From: an uncultured Bacteroidota bacterium
Lineage (GTDB): Bacteria > Bacteroidota > Bacteroidia > Bacteroidales > P3
Assembly (NCBI GenBank): GCA_902776365.1
Contig: CACYPU010000001.1
Location: 310,001-374,000 of the forward strand
DNA: 64,000 nt
Direction of reading: 5' to 3'
A model generated the notes under the pieces. That model was not told the DNA's origin, ran no database searches, and saw only the letters and a program-made list of their open reading frames with translations. A program made the position numbers and the translations under genes. Numbering within the stretch: position 1 is the stretch's first letter; the number at the start of each line of letters is the position of its first letter. This document shows, one piece after another, positions 1-7,188 of this stretch.

Positions 1-579
1 TACAATATGTATCTCCACATGGACGGCGCCCGCCTGGCCAACGCCGCCGTGGCCCTTAGATGCTCGTTCAAGGAGATGACCACCGACCTCGGCGTCGACT
101 GCCTCTCCTTCGGTGGCACCAAGAACGGCATGCTCATGGGCGAGAGCTGCGTGATACTTAATCCCGCCCTCGACATCGACCTCAAATACCGCCGCAAGCA
201 GATGACCCAGCTCTGCAGCAAGATGCGCTTCATCGCCGCCCAGTTCGAGGCCTACCTCACCACAGGCCTCTGGCGCCGCAACGCCGAGCACAGCAACGCG
301 ATGGCGCAGCTGCTGAAAAAGGAACTGCAGGAGCTAATGTCCCAGCACTCCCCGGCACTCCCCAGCACTCCCCAGCACTCCACAATAAAAATCATGTACC
401 CCGTTCAGGTCAACAGCGTCTTCGTCCAGCTCCCTGCCGAGGTGTGGCACGCGTTGCAGAAGGAATACTTCTTCTACGACTGGGACGAAGCCCAGAACGT
501 CGTCCGCTGGATGTGCTCCTTCGACACCACCGAGGACGACATCCACTCTTTCGTTTCCGCCCTGAAACGCTTACTTTGA
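1..579 (+). CDS. ltaE: L-threonine aldolase, 5' end cut by window edge
   Basis: C-terminal part of a PLP-dependent low-specificity L-threonine aldolase, which cleaves threonine to glycine and acetaldehyde in the cytoplasm. The reading frame is open from base 1, so the true start lies outside the window. Visible family motifs are HMDGARLANA near the left edge and SFGGTKNG, whose Lys (codon 121-123) is the expected PLP Schiff-base lysine. The C-terminal small domain follows. About 150 residues are missing compared with a full-length enzyme. A four-unit 10-bp repeat (341-381) lies in frame between the two domains and encodes a Ser/Pro/His-rich insert. The ORF ends at a TGA just before an A-rich gap. 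Confidence 0.88.
   Translation, partial: YNMYLHMDGARLANAAVALRCSFKEMTTDLGVDCLSFGGTKNGMLMGESCVILNPALDIDLKYRRKQMTQLCSKMRFIAAQFEAYLTTGLWRRNAEHSNAMAQLLKKELQELMSQHSPALPSTPQHSTIKIMYPVQVNSVFVQLPAEVWHALQKEYFFYDWDEAQNVVRWMCSFDTTEDDIHSFVSALKRLL
341..381 (+). repeat. Tandem 10-bp array inside threonine aldolase
   Basis: Four near-identical units of CCCAGCACTC, one with a G for A. They are in frame and encode SQHSPALPSTPQHS. The same word occurs at 3815-3846 and 4951-4976, and a related one at 13422-13462. Confidence 0.9.
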
Positions 580-625
580 ATTAAAAAAAAGAAAAAATAT
601 TTTAATTTTTAATTCTTAATTTTAT

Positions 626-1135
626 ATGAAACGCATCGCCCTCATCCTCCTAATTTTCACCTTTCACCTTTCACCTTTCACCTTGAAGGCCCAGGATTTC
701 ACCTTCGACGGAGTGAAGATGCTACAACCTGTAAGTCAGTTCAAGACCGATTTGGAGACCAAAGGCTATGTGGCCACAGCATCGTGGTACGAAGGCACCG
801 AATACTGGTTCTCCGGCGTGTTCCTCGGACGCAGGCCCAATTATTTCAATGTCAGAGGATACAAGGATTACGTCATGGAGGTGAATGTGGCCTATTCTTT
901 CGCCTCTATAAGCGAGGTCGACAAGTTCAAGCAGGAAGCTTTCGAACTTCTAAAAAAGACCTACCCCGACTTCAAGGCTCGTCAAGACGAGTATAGTTAT
1001 ATGTTGGAGGGCTCCACCGGCACCGTTTCCATCTACTGGGGATTTAAGGAAACATTCGCAGGAGGCGATATGATGTTCCCCGTAGAAGATGTCTATGTGG
1101 TATCCATTTTTTTCCAGCCGAAGAAGAAGAAATAA
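626..1135 (+). CDS. Secreted protein of unknown function
   Basis: A 169-residue protein that I do not recognise. It begins with a Sec signal peptide (MKRIALILLIF..., ending near LKAQ), so it is probably periplasmic or surface exposed. The mature part is alpha/beta with many aromatic residues and no Cys lipobox. The hydrophobic core of the signal peptide is written by a TTTCACC repeat (655-684). An AT-rich gap separates it from the aldolase, and a weak hairpin with a T-tract lies 65 bases downstream. Its C terminus is Lys-rich (PKKKK). Confidence 0.7.
   Translation: MKRIALILLIFTFHLSPFTLKAQDFTFDGVKMLQPVSQFKTDLETKGYVATASWYEGTEYWFSGVFLGRRPNYFNVRGYKDYVMEVNVAYSFASISEVDKFKQEAFELLKKTYPDFKARQDEYSYMLEGSTGTVSIYWGFKETFAGGDMMFPVEDVYVVSIFFQPKKKK
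655..684 (+). repeat. TTTCACC array coding a signal-peptide core
   Basis: About four 7-bp units of TTTCACC. They translate as FTFHLSPFTL and form the hydrophobic part of the signal peptide. The same word appears inverted at 11872-11929 and 35120-35150. Confidence 0.88.
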
Positions 1136-1200
1136 CCCGTTTTAAGTCTACGGAAACTATCTGAAACAGTCGTCGGGGGAAGAAAATCACCAATAATGGT

Positions 1201-1223
1201 GACCCCGATGGGTCGTTTTTTTT
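1201..1223 (+). terminator. Possible short intrinsic terminator
   Basis: A 5-bp stem GACCC/GGGTC with a 4-nt loop is followed by GTTTTTTTT. It sits downstream of the secreted-protein gene and runs directly into the FeoB promoter. The stem is short, so confidence is modest. Confidence 0.4.
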
Positions 1224-1226
1224 GTG

Positions 1227-1234
1227 TATCTTTG
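1227..1234 (+). promoter_or_regulatory. Bacteroidota -7 box for feoB
   Basis: TATCTTTG matches TAnnTTTG and lies 20 bases before the feoB start codon. No clean TTTG -33 element is visible at the usual distance. Confidence 0.55.
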
Positions 1235-1253
1235 CAACTCAAAATTGCATGTA

Positions 1254-3251
1254 ATGAAACAATATAAAGTAGCCGTAGTGGGTAGCGCAAACAGCGGTAA
1301 ATCAGAGCTCTGCAGAGCCCTGCAAGAGGCTGTTTCACGCCGCGGTGAAGAGGTGGAAATCGAGTGGATTGAGGTTCACGACTGCGAGGAGGTGGAGTCC
1401 CACGACCCCGATGTAGTGGTGCAGGCGGTGGATAGCACCGACCTCGACGAGAGCCTCGTCATCACGCCGCAGCTCATCGACATGCACCGCCGCCTGCTGC
1501 TGGCTTTCGTTAAATACGACCTCCTGCTGGCCACCGACCATTCGCTCGATATGCACAGCCTTGAGCGCCAGATGGGCGTGCTGGCGCGTAAGGTCAATCC
1601 GCTCACCGGCGACGGCATCGACGACCTCGCCGCTATGGTGGTGCATGCCGCCGAGGGTAGGGTGGAGGTGCTGCGCCACGTGCATGTGGATTACGGACAC
1701 GACGTGATGCATGCCGTCAAGCGCCTCATCGATTTCCTCATAGCGAAAACGGCCGCCCAACTACTCAGTCACCCAGCCACCCAACCACTCAGCCACTCGT
1801 CGAAGCGCTACCTCGCCATCCGTCTCCTCGAGCGTCCAGTGGAGACGCTGCCGCTCTTCAAGGACGAGCCTTGGTATGCCGACCTCGCCGCCTTGGTGGA
1901 GCGCGAACGCAAGCACCTCTTCGTGGAACTCAAGCGTCCGCCCGAGGAGATAATCCACGAGGCGCGCCACGGATATGTCAGCGGTGCCCTCGCCGCCGCC
2001 CTCAAGCATAGCGACGACGACAGCGACCACACACTCCGCCAGCGTATCGACGCCCTGCTCACCAACCGCAAGATAGGCTTCCCCATCCTCGTGGCCGTGC
2101 TCTTCGCCGTCTTCGAGTGCACCTTCACCCTCGGCCACTACCCGCAGGAGTGGATACAAAATGGCATCGATGCCCTCTGCTCCTGGCTCTCGGGCGAGCT
2201 GCCCGAAGGATGGTTCTCGTCGATGATGGTCGACGGCGTCGTCCAGGGCGTAGGGGCCGTGCTGGCTTTCCTGCCCAATATCGTCATCCTCTTCTTCTTC
2301 CTCTCCATCCTCGAGGATGTGGGATATATGGCCCGTGCCGCCTACCTCATGGACGGCATCATGCACCGCGTGGGACTTCACGGCCGCTCGTTCATCCCCA
2401 TGCTTGTGGGCTTCGGATGCAATGTGCCGGCCATCATGGCCGCACGCGACATACAGAACCGCAAGGACCGCACCCTCACCATGCTCATGATTCCTTTCAT
2501 GAGTTGCTCGGCGCGCCTGCCGGTATACATGCTCCTCGTCACCGCCTTCTTCCACGACTATCAGGCGCTGGTGATGATTTCGCTCTACCTCATCGGCATC
2601 GTCCTCTCCATCCTCTTCGCCCTGATGATGAAGCACACGCGGTGGTTCCGCAAGGAGGGCGACGAGGACTATGTCAGTGAGCTGCCGGCCTTCCGTCGTC
2701 CCACGCTGCGCAACACCGGCATGCACATCTGGGAACGCTGCGCCGACTACCTGAAGAAGATATCCACCGTCATCCTTGCCGCCTCGGTGGTCATCTGGGC
2801 ACTGACCTATTTCCCCCGAGCCGAAGCCACCAGCGCCGACCCCCTCGAGGCGCAGCGCATACAGAAGGAACAGAGCTATCTGGCACAGATTGGACGCGCT
2901 ATGGAACCCGTCATGTCGCCCCTGGGCTTCGACTGGCGTATGAACGTATGCATCCTCACAGGCCTTCCGGCCAAGGAAGCCATCGTCAGCACTATGGCCA
3001 TCCTCTACCACGAACCCACGGAGGTCTCCGAGGAATCAGAGAATTCAGCCCTCGCCATCACGTTGAAGAAAAACGAAGTGTTCACCCCTGCGACGGCCTT
3101 CGGATTTATGATGTTCGTCCTGCTCTACTTCCCCTGTATCGCCACCATCGCCACCCTGCGCCGCGAGATAGGACGCGGCTGGGCCGCCTTCTCGGTAGTC
3201 AACAGCATCCTCCTCGCCTGGCTCGTGGCCTTCCTGATACATTTATTATAG
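1254..3251 (+). CDS. feoB: Ferrous iron transporter FeoB with reduced G domain
   Basis: A 665-residue inner-membrane Fe(II) transporter. The N-terminal G domain keeps a P-loop (GSANSGKS), and DPDVVVQAVDSTDLDESL aligns with the region after the G3 motif. The DLPG G3 motif and the switch I segment are missing, and the G4 NxxD is replaced by VKYD. The helical insert follows, then the membrane part with the two gate repeats, including VGFGCNVPAIMAARDI and PFMSCSARLPVYMLL. There is no FeoA fusion. The ATG at 1254 was preferred to an upstream in-frame codon because it follows the -7 box and gives the typical KVAVVG start. A repeat at 1757-1799 encodes an insert between the G domain and the helical domain. 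Confidence 0.9.
   Translation: MKQYKVAVVGSANSGKSELCRALQEAVSRRGEEVEIEWIEVHDCEEVESHDPDVVVQAVDSTDLDESLVITPQLIDMHRRLLLAFVKYDLLLATDHSLDMHSLERQMGVLARKVNPLTGDGIDDLAAMVVHAAEGRVEVLRHVHVDYGHDVMHAVKRLIDFLIAKTAAQLLSHPATQPLSHSSKRYLAIRLLERPVETLPLFKDEPWYADLAALVERERKHLFVELKRPPEEIIHEARHGYVSGALAAALKHSDDDSDHTLRQRIDALLTNRKIGFPILVAVLFAVFECTFTLGHYPQEWIQNGIDALCSWLSGELPEGWFSSMMVDGVVQGVGAVLAFLPNIVILFFFLSILEDVGYMARAAYLMDGIMHRVGLHGRSFIPMLVGFGCNVPAIMAARDIQNRKDRTLTMLMIPFMSCSARLPVYMLLVTAFFHDYQALVMISLYLIGIVLSILFALMMKHTRWFRKEGDEDYVSELPAFRRPTLRNTGMHIWERCADYLKKISTVILAASVVIWALTYFPRAEATSADPLEAQRIQKEQSYLAQIGRAMEPVMSPLGFDWRMNVCILTGLPAKEAIVSTMAILYHEPTEVSEESENSALAITLKKNEVFTPATAFGFMMFVLLYFPCIATIATLRREIGRGWAAFSVVNSILLAWLVAFLIHLL
1757..1799 (+). 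repeat. Degenerate 8-bp array inside feoB
   Basis: Loose 8-bp units of the CACTCAGC/CACCCAGC type, in frame, encoding QLLSHPATQPLSHSS. The complementary word (GTGACTGA) occurs in the DUF58 gene at 29635-29665. Confidence 0.7.
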
Positions 3252-3277
3252 AAAAGGAGAGTAATGCACTCTCCTTT
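3252..3277. terminator. Bidirectional hairpin between convergent genes
   Basis: A perfect 10-bp stem, AAAGGAGAGT/ACTCTCCTTT, with loop AATGC starts immediately after the feoB stop. On the minus strand the stem is followed by a T-rich run. It separates feoB from the convergent lipoprotein gene. Confidence 0.55.
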
Positions 3278-3324
3278 CCAGCACTTCTGCGATGTCGGGT
3301 CGTTCCGTCAATCGCTGTATTCCT

Positions 3325-3729
3325 TCAAGCCTCCGGCTGCTTCGCCAACGTGACGGTCTCGTCAAGGAACGTGACGGTGATGGCACCATTGTAGGTGAAC
3401 TCGGCCTTGCCGGCATATCCCTGAGGATGACCGTATTCATCCCAATCCGTGTACAGATCCACGCTGCCCTTATGGGTGGCGTTGCTGTACTGGTAGTCGC
3501 CGTAGTAACTCATGATGTTACCCTCTCCGTGAGAAACAGTGTACTGGAACAAGGTCTCGTCGTCGAGGAGCCACAGGAGATGACTATCGGTTCCCTCTTC
3601 GTCAACGCTATAGATATAGAGCCCACCAGGTATGTAGTCGGTCTGCTGAGGCGTGGGATTGTTGTTGTCATTCTTGTTGTCTTTCTCGCCGCACGCCACC
3701 ATCGCGGTCATCGCGAAAGCGACCGTCAA
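3325..3729 (-). CDS. Small lipoprotein with apparent frameshift at its start
   Basis: Unknown lipoprotein; the body is about 110 residues after an Asn-rich linker (EKDNKNDNNNP). The open frame begins at a TTG (3729) and reads AFAMTAMVACGEKD, a lipobox lacking most of its signal peptide. Just upstream at 3749 is an ATG followed by six A residues, in the wrong frame. One extra A would restore MKKILSILTVAFAMTAMVAC, a complete lipoprotein signal. The homopolymer difference may be a sequencing error, a phase-variable tract or a true mutation. The mature part looks like a small beta-rich domain. It is convergent with feoB. Confidence 0.6.
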   Translation of the reverse strand: MTVAFAMTAMVACGEKDNKNDNNNPTPQQTDYIPGGLYIYSVDEEGTDSHLLWLLDDETLFQYTVSHGEGNIMSYYGDYQYSNATHKGSVDLYTDWDEYGHPQGYAGKAEFTYNGAITVTFLDETVTLAKQPEA

Positions 3730-3814
3730 GATAGATAATATTTTTTCATAATGTTTGATTTTTTAAAGTTATTAACTCGGTTGGATAATTGTTTTTGAAA
3801 ATGCCAAGATACCT

Positions 3815-3846
3815 TGCACTCCCCAGCACTCCCTAGCACTCCCCAC
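3815..3846 (+). repeat. 10-bp CACTCCCCAG intergenic array
   Basis: Three imperfect units of GCACTCCCCA in the gap next to the DUF362 stop codon. It is the same word as 341-381. Confidence 0.85.
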
Positions 3847-3855
3847 AAAACTCCA

Positions 3856-4878
3856 TCATTTGTCAATACTGACAATGGTGTACTTCTTCGTTCCGAGGCC
3901 TATCTTCTCGGCCCAGTCGATGGTGTGCGTGCCGTGCTGCTGGTCGATGCGCGAGAGGAGGTCGGTGGGGTCGTTGGTGGCGGTCACTTTCTGCTGGTTG
4001 ATGATGTCGACGCAGGCTTGGTCGAGGGCCACGGGGTCGGTGGAGGCCAGGATGCCGTAGTCCTCCAGCTTCACGGGGGCGGGATGGTCGACGCAGTCGC
4101 AGTCGATGCTCATGTTGTTCATCACGCTGATGTAGATGATGCCCTTCTTCTTCTGGAAGTAGTTGACCACCGCCTGTGCGGCCGCCGCCATGCTCTCGAG
4201 GAAGCCGTCCTGGTCGCCGATAAACTCAGGCGTCCAGAGCTTGGCCATATCGAGCACCTCCATCTTGCCGGCAGAGTGGATATAGGCCTTGCCGTTCTGG
4301 CTGGCGCAGCCGATACTGAGGTTCTTCAGCGCTCCACCGTAGCCGCCCATGGGGTGACCTTTGAAGTGGTTCAACGCAATCATAAAGTCATAGTTGGCCA
4401 TGTGGGTACCCACGATGTCGTATTTCAGGTGCGTGGTGTCGGCGACGGGAATCCTCATCTCGCCCTCCTCGTCCATAATGTCGACCTTGAAGAGCGGCGT
4501 GAAACCGTGACGCTCGATGACCTTCCAGTGGTTCTCCGAGGTGTTGCGGTCATCCTGCAGGTCGTTGGGACCACTGCTGTAGGCGGTGTTGCACTCCACG
4601 ATGGTGCCACCCACAAGCTCCACGAGGTCTTTGATGAGCTCGGGCTTCAGGTAGTTGGGATTGCTGCCCTCGCCGGTGGAGATCTTCACGGCGACATTGC
4701 CTGTGGCTTCCACGCCCAGCGCTTTGTAGATGTTGACCAACCCTTCGGGGCTGATGTCCTTGGTGAGATAGACGACGGCCTCGTCGTCAGCCTTCGTAGC
4801 AGGCGTCTCCTGATTCTGTGAATTGCAGCCAACCATCATCATCGCGGCCGCGAAAAGGATAAAGGTTATTTTTTTCAT
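3856..4878 (-). CDS. DUF362 domain lipoprotein
   Basis: A 340-residue protein with a lipoprotein signal (MKKITFILFAAAMMMVGCNS). The remainder matches the DUF362 family: VAVKISTGEG, the ALNHFKGHPMGGYGGALKN segment, and a C-terminal STDPVALDQACVD helix. Related domains occur in iron-sulfur proteins, but no 4Fe-4S cysteine cluster is visible here. Function is unknown. A -7 box lies about 35 bases upstream, so it is likely transcribed alone. CACTCCCCAG repeats flank the gene on both sides. Confidence 0.85.
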   Translation of the reverse strand: MKKITFILFAAAMMMVGCNSQNQETPATKADDEAVVYLTKDISPEGLVNIYKALGVEATGNVAVKISTGEGSNPNYLKPELIKDLVELVGGTIVECNTAYSSGPNDLQDDRNTSENHWKVIERHGFTPLFKVDIMDEEGEMRIPVADTTHLKYDIVGTHMANYDFMIALNHFKGHPMGGYGGALKNLSIGCASQNGKAYIHSAGKMEVLDMAKLWTPEFIGDQDGFLESMAAAAQAVVNYFQKKKGIIYISVMNNMSIDCDCVDHPAPVKLEDYGILASTDPVALDQACVDIINQQKVTATNDPTDLLSRIDQQHGTHTIDWAEKIGLGTKKYTIVSIDK

Positions 4879-4910
4879 AGAAATAATTATTTATTGTCGT
4901 TTTGAAAGTG

Positions 4911-4918
4911 CAAAGATA
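4911..4918 (-). promoter_or_regulatory. -7 box for the DUF362 gene
   Basis: TATCTTTG on the minus strand, 33 bases before the ATG at 4878. The -33 element is not clear. Confidence 0.5.
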
Positions 4919-4950
4919 CGAATTTTTTCCGATATGGAAGAAAAAAAGTG

Positions 4951-4976
4951 CTGGGGGGACTCCCCAGCACTCCTTA
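4951..4976 (+). repeat. 10-bp CACTCCCCAG intergenic array
   Basis: Two to three units of CCCCAGCACT between the DUF6266 stop and the DUF362 promoter. Confidence 0.75.
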
Positions 4977-4979
4977 GAT

Positions 4980-5633
4980 TCAGCTAATCGTCCCGCTGCC
5001 GAGGTAGCGGCTGTTGCTGATGAGGCCGGCATTGTCGATGCCGGCGCCGATACCGAAGCCGTAGACGTGGACGCGGTGGCCGTTCCAGTAGGCGGGCACG
5101 CGGATCTCGGCGCTTTCCTCGACACGGAGGACAGGCTGCGAGAGGATGCCGGCCTTGGCCTGAGGGCTGTAGACGAAGACATAGGCTTCGTCGGCGGGGT
5201 CGGAGCCGATGATGGAGGCGTCGTCGCTGATGGCGACGTCGACCTCGAGGGGATTGGTGGTGGTAACGGCACCGAACTGAATCTCGGGGAGGTTGCCCTG
5301 GGCGACGACGAGGTCCTCGTAGTCGATGGTGGCGGAACCCGGAGTGTCGGCGTGGACGCGGTTCCAGTTCATCTGGACGAAGACGTTGCCTTCGGTGGTG
5401 CGGCTGCGGCGAGCCATCTCGAAGAAGCCCAGGCGGATGGCCGAGAGGAAGGCACCGGCCAGGCTGTTGATGGCACCGAAACGGGTGCGGACGAGTTGCT
5501 GCGCCTCGCTGTCACGGTCGTGCACCTGGCGCTTGTAAGCGCGCATCACCGGTTTGCCTTTCCAAAACGAACCTACAACGGTTCCTACTTTTCCAATGAA
5601 TCCGTCAAGGATTCCCCAACTAATTTTTGCCAT
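4980..5633 (-). CDS. DUF6266 family protein
   Basis: A 217-residue protein starting MAKISWGILDGFIGKVGTVV, the hallmark opening of the Bacteroidota DUF6266 family. A region resembling mobile-element-associated proteins (GKPVMRAYKRQ, then Ala-rich helices) and a beta-rich C-terminal half follow. It has no signal peptide. Members are often multicopy and of unknown function. It lies alone on the minus strand, beyond the HTH gene; a shared transcript with that gene is possible, as the gap is 86 bases. Confidence 0.75.
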   Translation of the reverse strand: MAKISWGILDGFIGKVGTVVGSFWKGKPVMRAYKRQVHDRDSEAQQLVRTRFGAINSLAGAFLSAIRLGFFEMARRSRTTEGNVFVQMNWNRVHADTPGSATIDYEDLVVAQGNLPEIQFGAVTTTNPLEVDVAISDDASIIGSDPADEAYVFVYSPQAKAGILSQPVLRVEESAEIRVPAYWNGHRVHVYGFGIGAGIDNAGLISNSRYLGSGTIS

Positions 5634-5719
5634 AATTTTAAATGTTTTAAAAGGTGAATAAATGGGTTTGATTGTTTTGTCGGTCGCGACGACAATGACA
5701 ATTTAAGGCCCAAACCGTG

Positions 5720-6202
5720 TTACCTCTCAAAATGTAAACCGTTTTCCCCGCAAGGTAACGAAAATGCCGTCTTGTCCACACGCCCGTTTTCCTGTAGCAG
5801 GTTCGACGCAATGACATTGTTAATCTCGGTGCGGCTGTAGAAAATCTTGCCCTCCACTTTCGAAGGTGTGAACAGGCCGCGCTTGGTCCACTTCCACAAC
5901 GTCTTGCGAGAGATATGCAGCATGCGGCACACGTCGGCGGTGTCGAGCCACTCCACATTGTCGGGCGTGGCCTCGGGACGTTCCGCATGAATCAACGTGC
6001 CCTGTCGTGTGGCGGGATACTCGCGGCGCATCAGCCGCTCCAGCTGCCGGTCGTTGAGGTGGCCGCCGCGGCGCATGCTGATGCTGAAGTTGTTCACCCT
6101 GCCGTCGGGAGTGATATAGAACAGATAAATCAATGTCGGCTCGGCTTCGTAGTCGAGCTCCAGGTCGTGCAGAATCTCCTGCAATTCTTCTTTTGTCATC
6201 AT
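5720..6202 (-). CDS. Helix-turn-helix (MerR/excisionase-like) protein
   Basis: A 160-residue protein. The N-terminal half (TKEELQEILHDLELDYE, then a beta-rich stretch with TPDGRVNNFS) is unrecognised. The C-terminal half contains WLDTADVCRMLHISRKTLWK, a winged helix-turn-helix of the HTH_17 type, followed by a wing (GKIFYSRTEINN). It probably binds DNA. It is divergent from the gene at 6453 and shares its 250-base control region, with a -7 box at 6234-6241, so it may regulate itself or that neighbour (inference). Confidence 0.7.
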   Translation of the reverse strand: MMTKEELQEILHDLELDYEAEPTLIYLFYITPDGRVNNFSISMRRGGHLNDRQLERLMRREYPATRQGTLIHAERPEATPDNVEWLDTADVCRMLHISRKTLWKWTKRGLFTPSKVEGKIFYSRTEINNVIASNLLQENGRVDKTAFSLPCGENGLHFER

Positions 6203-6233
6203 GGTTTAATGCTTTTGGTTAATAATTCGATGG

Positions 6234-6241
6234 CAAAAGTA
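6234..6241 (-). promoter_or_regulatory. -7 box for the HTH gene
   Basis: TACTTTTG on the minus strand, 31 bases upstream of the HTH ATG. No good -33 element was found. Confidence 0.45.
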
Positions 6242-6378
6242 GAATGATTGTTCTGACTGGAAATCAGTTGCTTGGTATGATGGAATTGGCGTTTTCCTGA
6301 CGTGTGCTTTGCTCCTGTTTTGCGATAAGGTGCGATTGTTTTGCGGAAGATTTGCGATAAAAAAATGTTAAAAAAAAC

Positions 6379-6409
6379 TTGCACGCAAAGAAAAAAATGC
6401 TTATTTTTG
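6379..6409 (+). promoter_or_regulatory. Bacteroidota promoter for the 6453 gene
   Basis: TTG at 6379-6381, a 20-nt spacer, and TATTTTTG at 6402-6409. It predicts a transcript starting near 6415 and supports the TTG start at 6453. Confidence 0.65.
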
Positions 6410-6452
6410 CAGTGTCGTTTACAATACTCCATACACCGTCTCCACCCCCTTA

Positions 6453-7178
6453 TTGTCAGAAAAACAAGAGTATAAGGAAAACGTGGTGGAGTGTTGCGGC
6501 GAGCTGATGCCCGCCGACGCTGATGTATTGCAGCGTTTTATGACGAGGAAGCGGATACCGCTCGAGGAGCAGATGGCCCTCTGGCGCAGCTTCTACCGGC
6601 AATGGCCCGACCCCGAGTGGACACGCATCTGTCTGCGACGGGTACGGGACATCAAGTCGCTGCTCGAGCTCGACAGGAAGCTTTTCCCCGACAGCGTTGA
6701 TTCCGCGATACCTGCTATGGTCAGGCAGAAGCCCTTGTCGTCCACTGTGGAACGCCATTTTGTGTGGCTCGGCGACCGTTATGCCATTGGCGTGGAACCC
6801 CTGCGCGACGGCATCTCGCGTCTGGCGTCGGCAGGCCTCATCGCCTCCGACCGCGACCAGCAGACGGCCCTCCGCCGATGCCTCGGCCTCGCCCTCAACG
6901 AGCAGGAGCGCTCCTCCGACCCGCCGTGGGTACTCTGGCTCGGCCCTGCCGACATGCTCAACCACCTCATCGACACCCTCTGGCAGCTGGACCTTATCCA
7001 CTGCGCTGGCGGCAACCGCCTCAAGTGGCAGACCCTCTGCGGTGCCTTTCTCCGCGCCGACGGCTCACGCTTCACGCCCTCCATCAAAAGCAACCGTTGC
7101 ACCAACGCCGAAAAACTCAAGACCCTCGACCGCGCCATCCTCGACGCGATGAGGTTCCTAAGAGGTGATAAGAAATAG
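6453..7178 (+). CDS. Hypothetical cytoplasmic protein, TTG start
   Basis: A 241-residue protein without signal peptide or membrane segment; I do not recognise the family. It is rich in Trp and charged residues and largely helical. The C-terminal part (IDTLWQLDLIHC, then SIKSNRCTNAEKLKTLDRAI) resembles small DNA-interacting Bacteroidota proteins only loosely. The best start is TTG at 6453, 44 bases after a good promoter; the next ATG (6507) would remove 18 residues. Its divergent arrangement with the HTH gene suggests a two-gene module. GC and codon use match the neighbours. Confidence 0.6.
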   Translation: MSEKQEYKENVVECCGELMPADADVLQRFMTRKRIPLEEQMALWRSFYRQWPDPEWTRICLRRVRDIKSLLELDRKLFPDSVDSAIPAMVRQKPLSSTVERHFVWLGDRYAIGVEPLRDGISRLASAGLIASDRDQQTALRRCLGLALNEQERSSDPPWVLWLGPADMLNHLIDTLWQLDLIHCAGGNRLKWQTLCGAFLRADGSRFTPSIKSNRCTNAEKLKTLDRAILDAMRFLRGDKK

Positions 7179-7188
7179 TGTACGGCGC

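Noticed and set aside
1761-3011. Long open frame antisense to feoB (416 codons)
   Set aside because: Composition is His/Glu/Gly-rich as expected for the complement of a GC-rich membrane gene; the sense frame has clear FeoB motifs.
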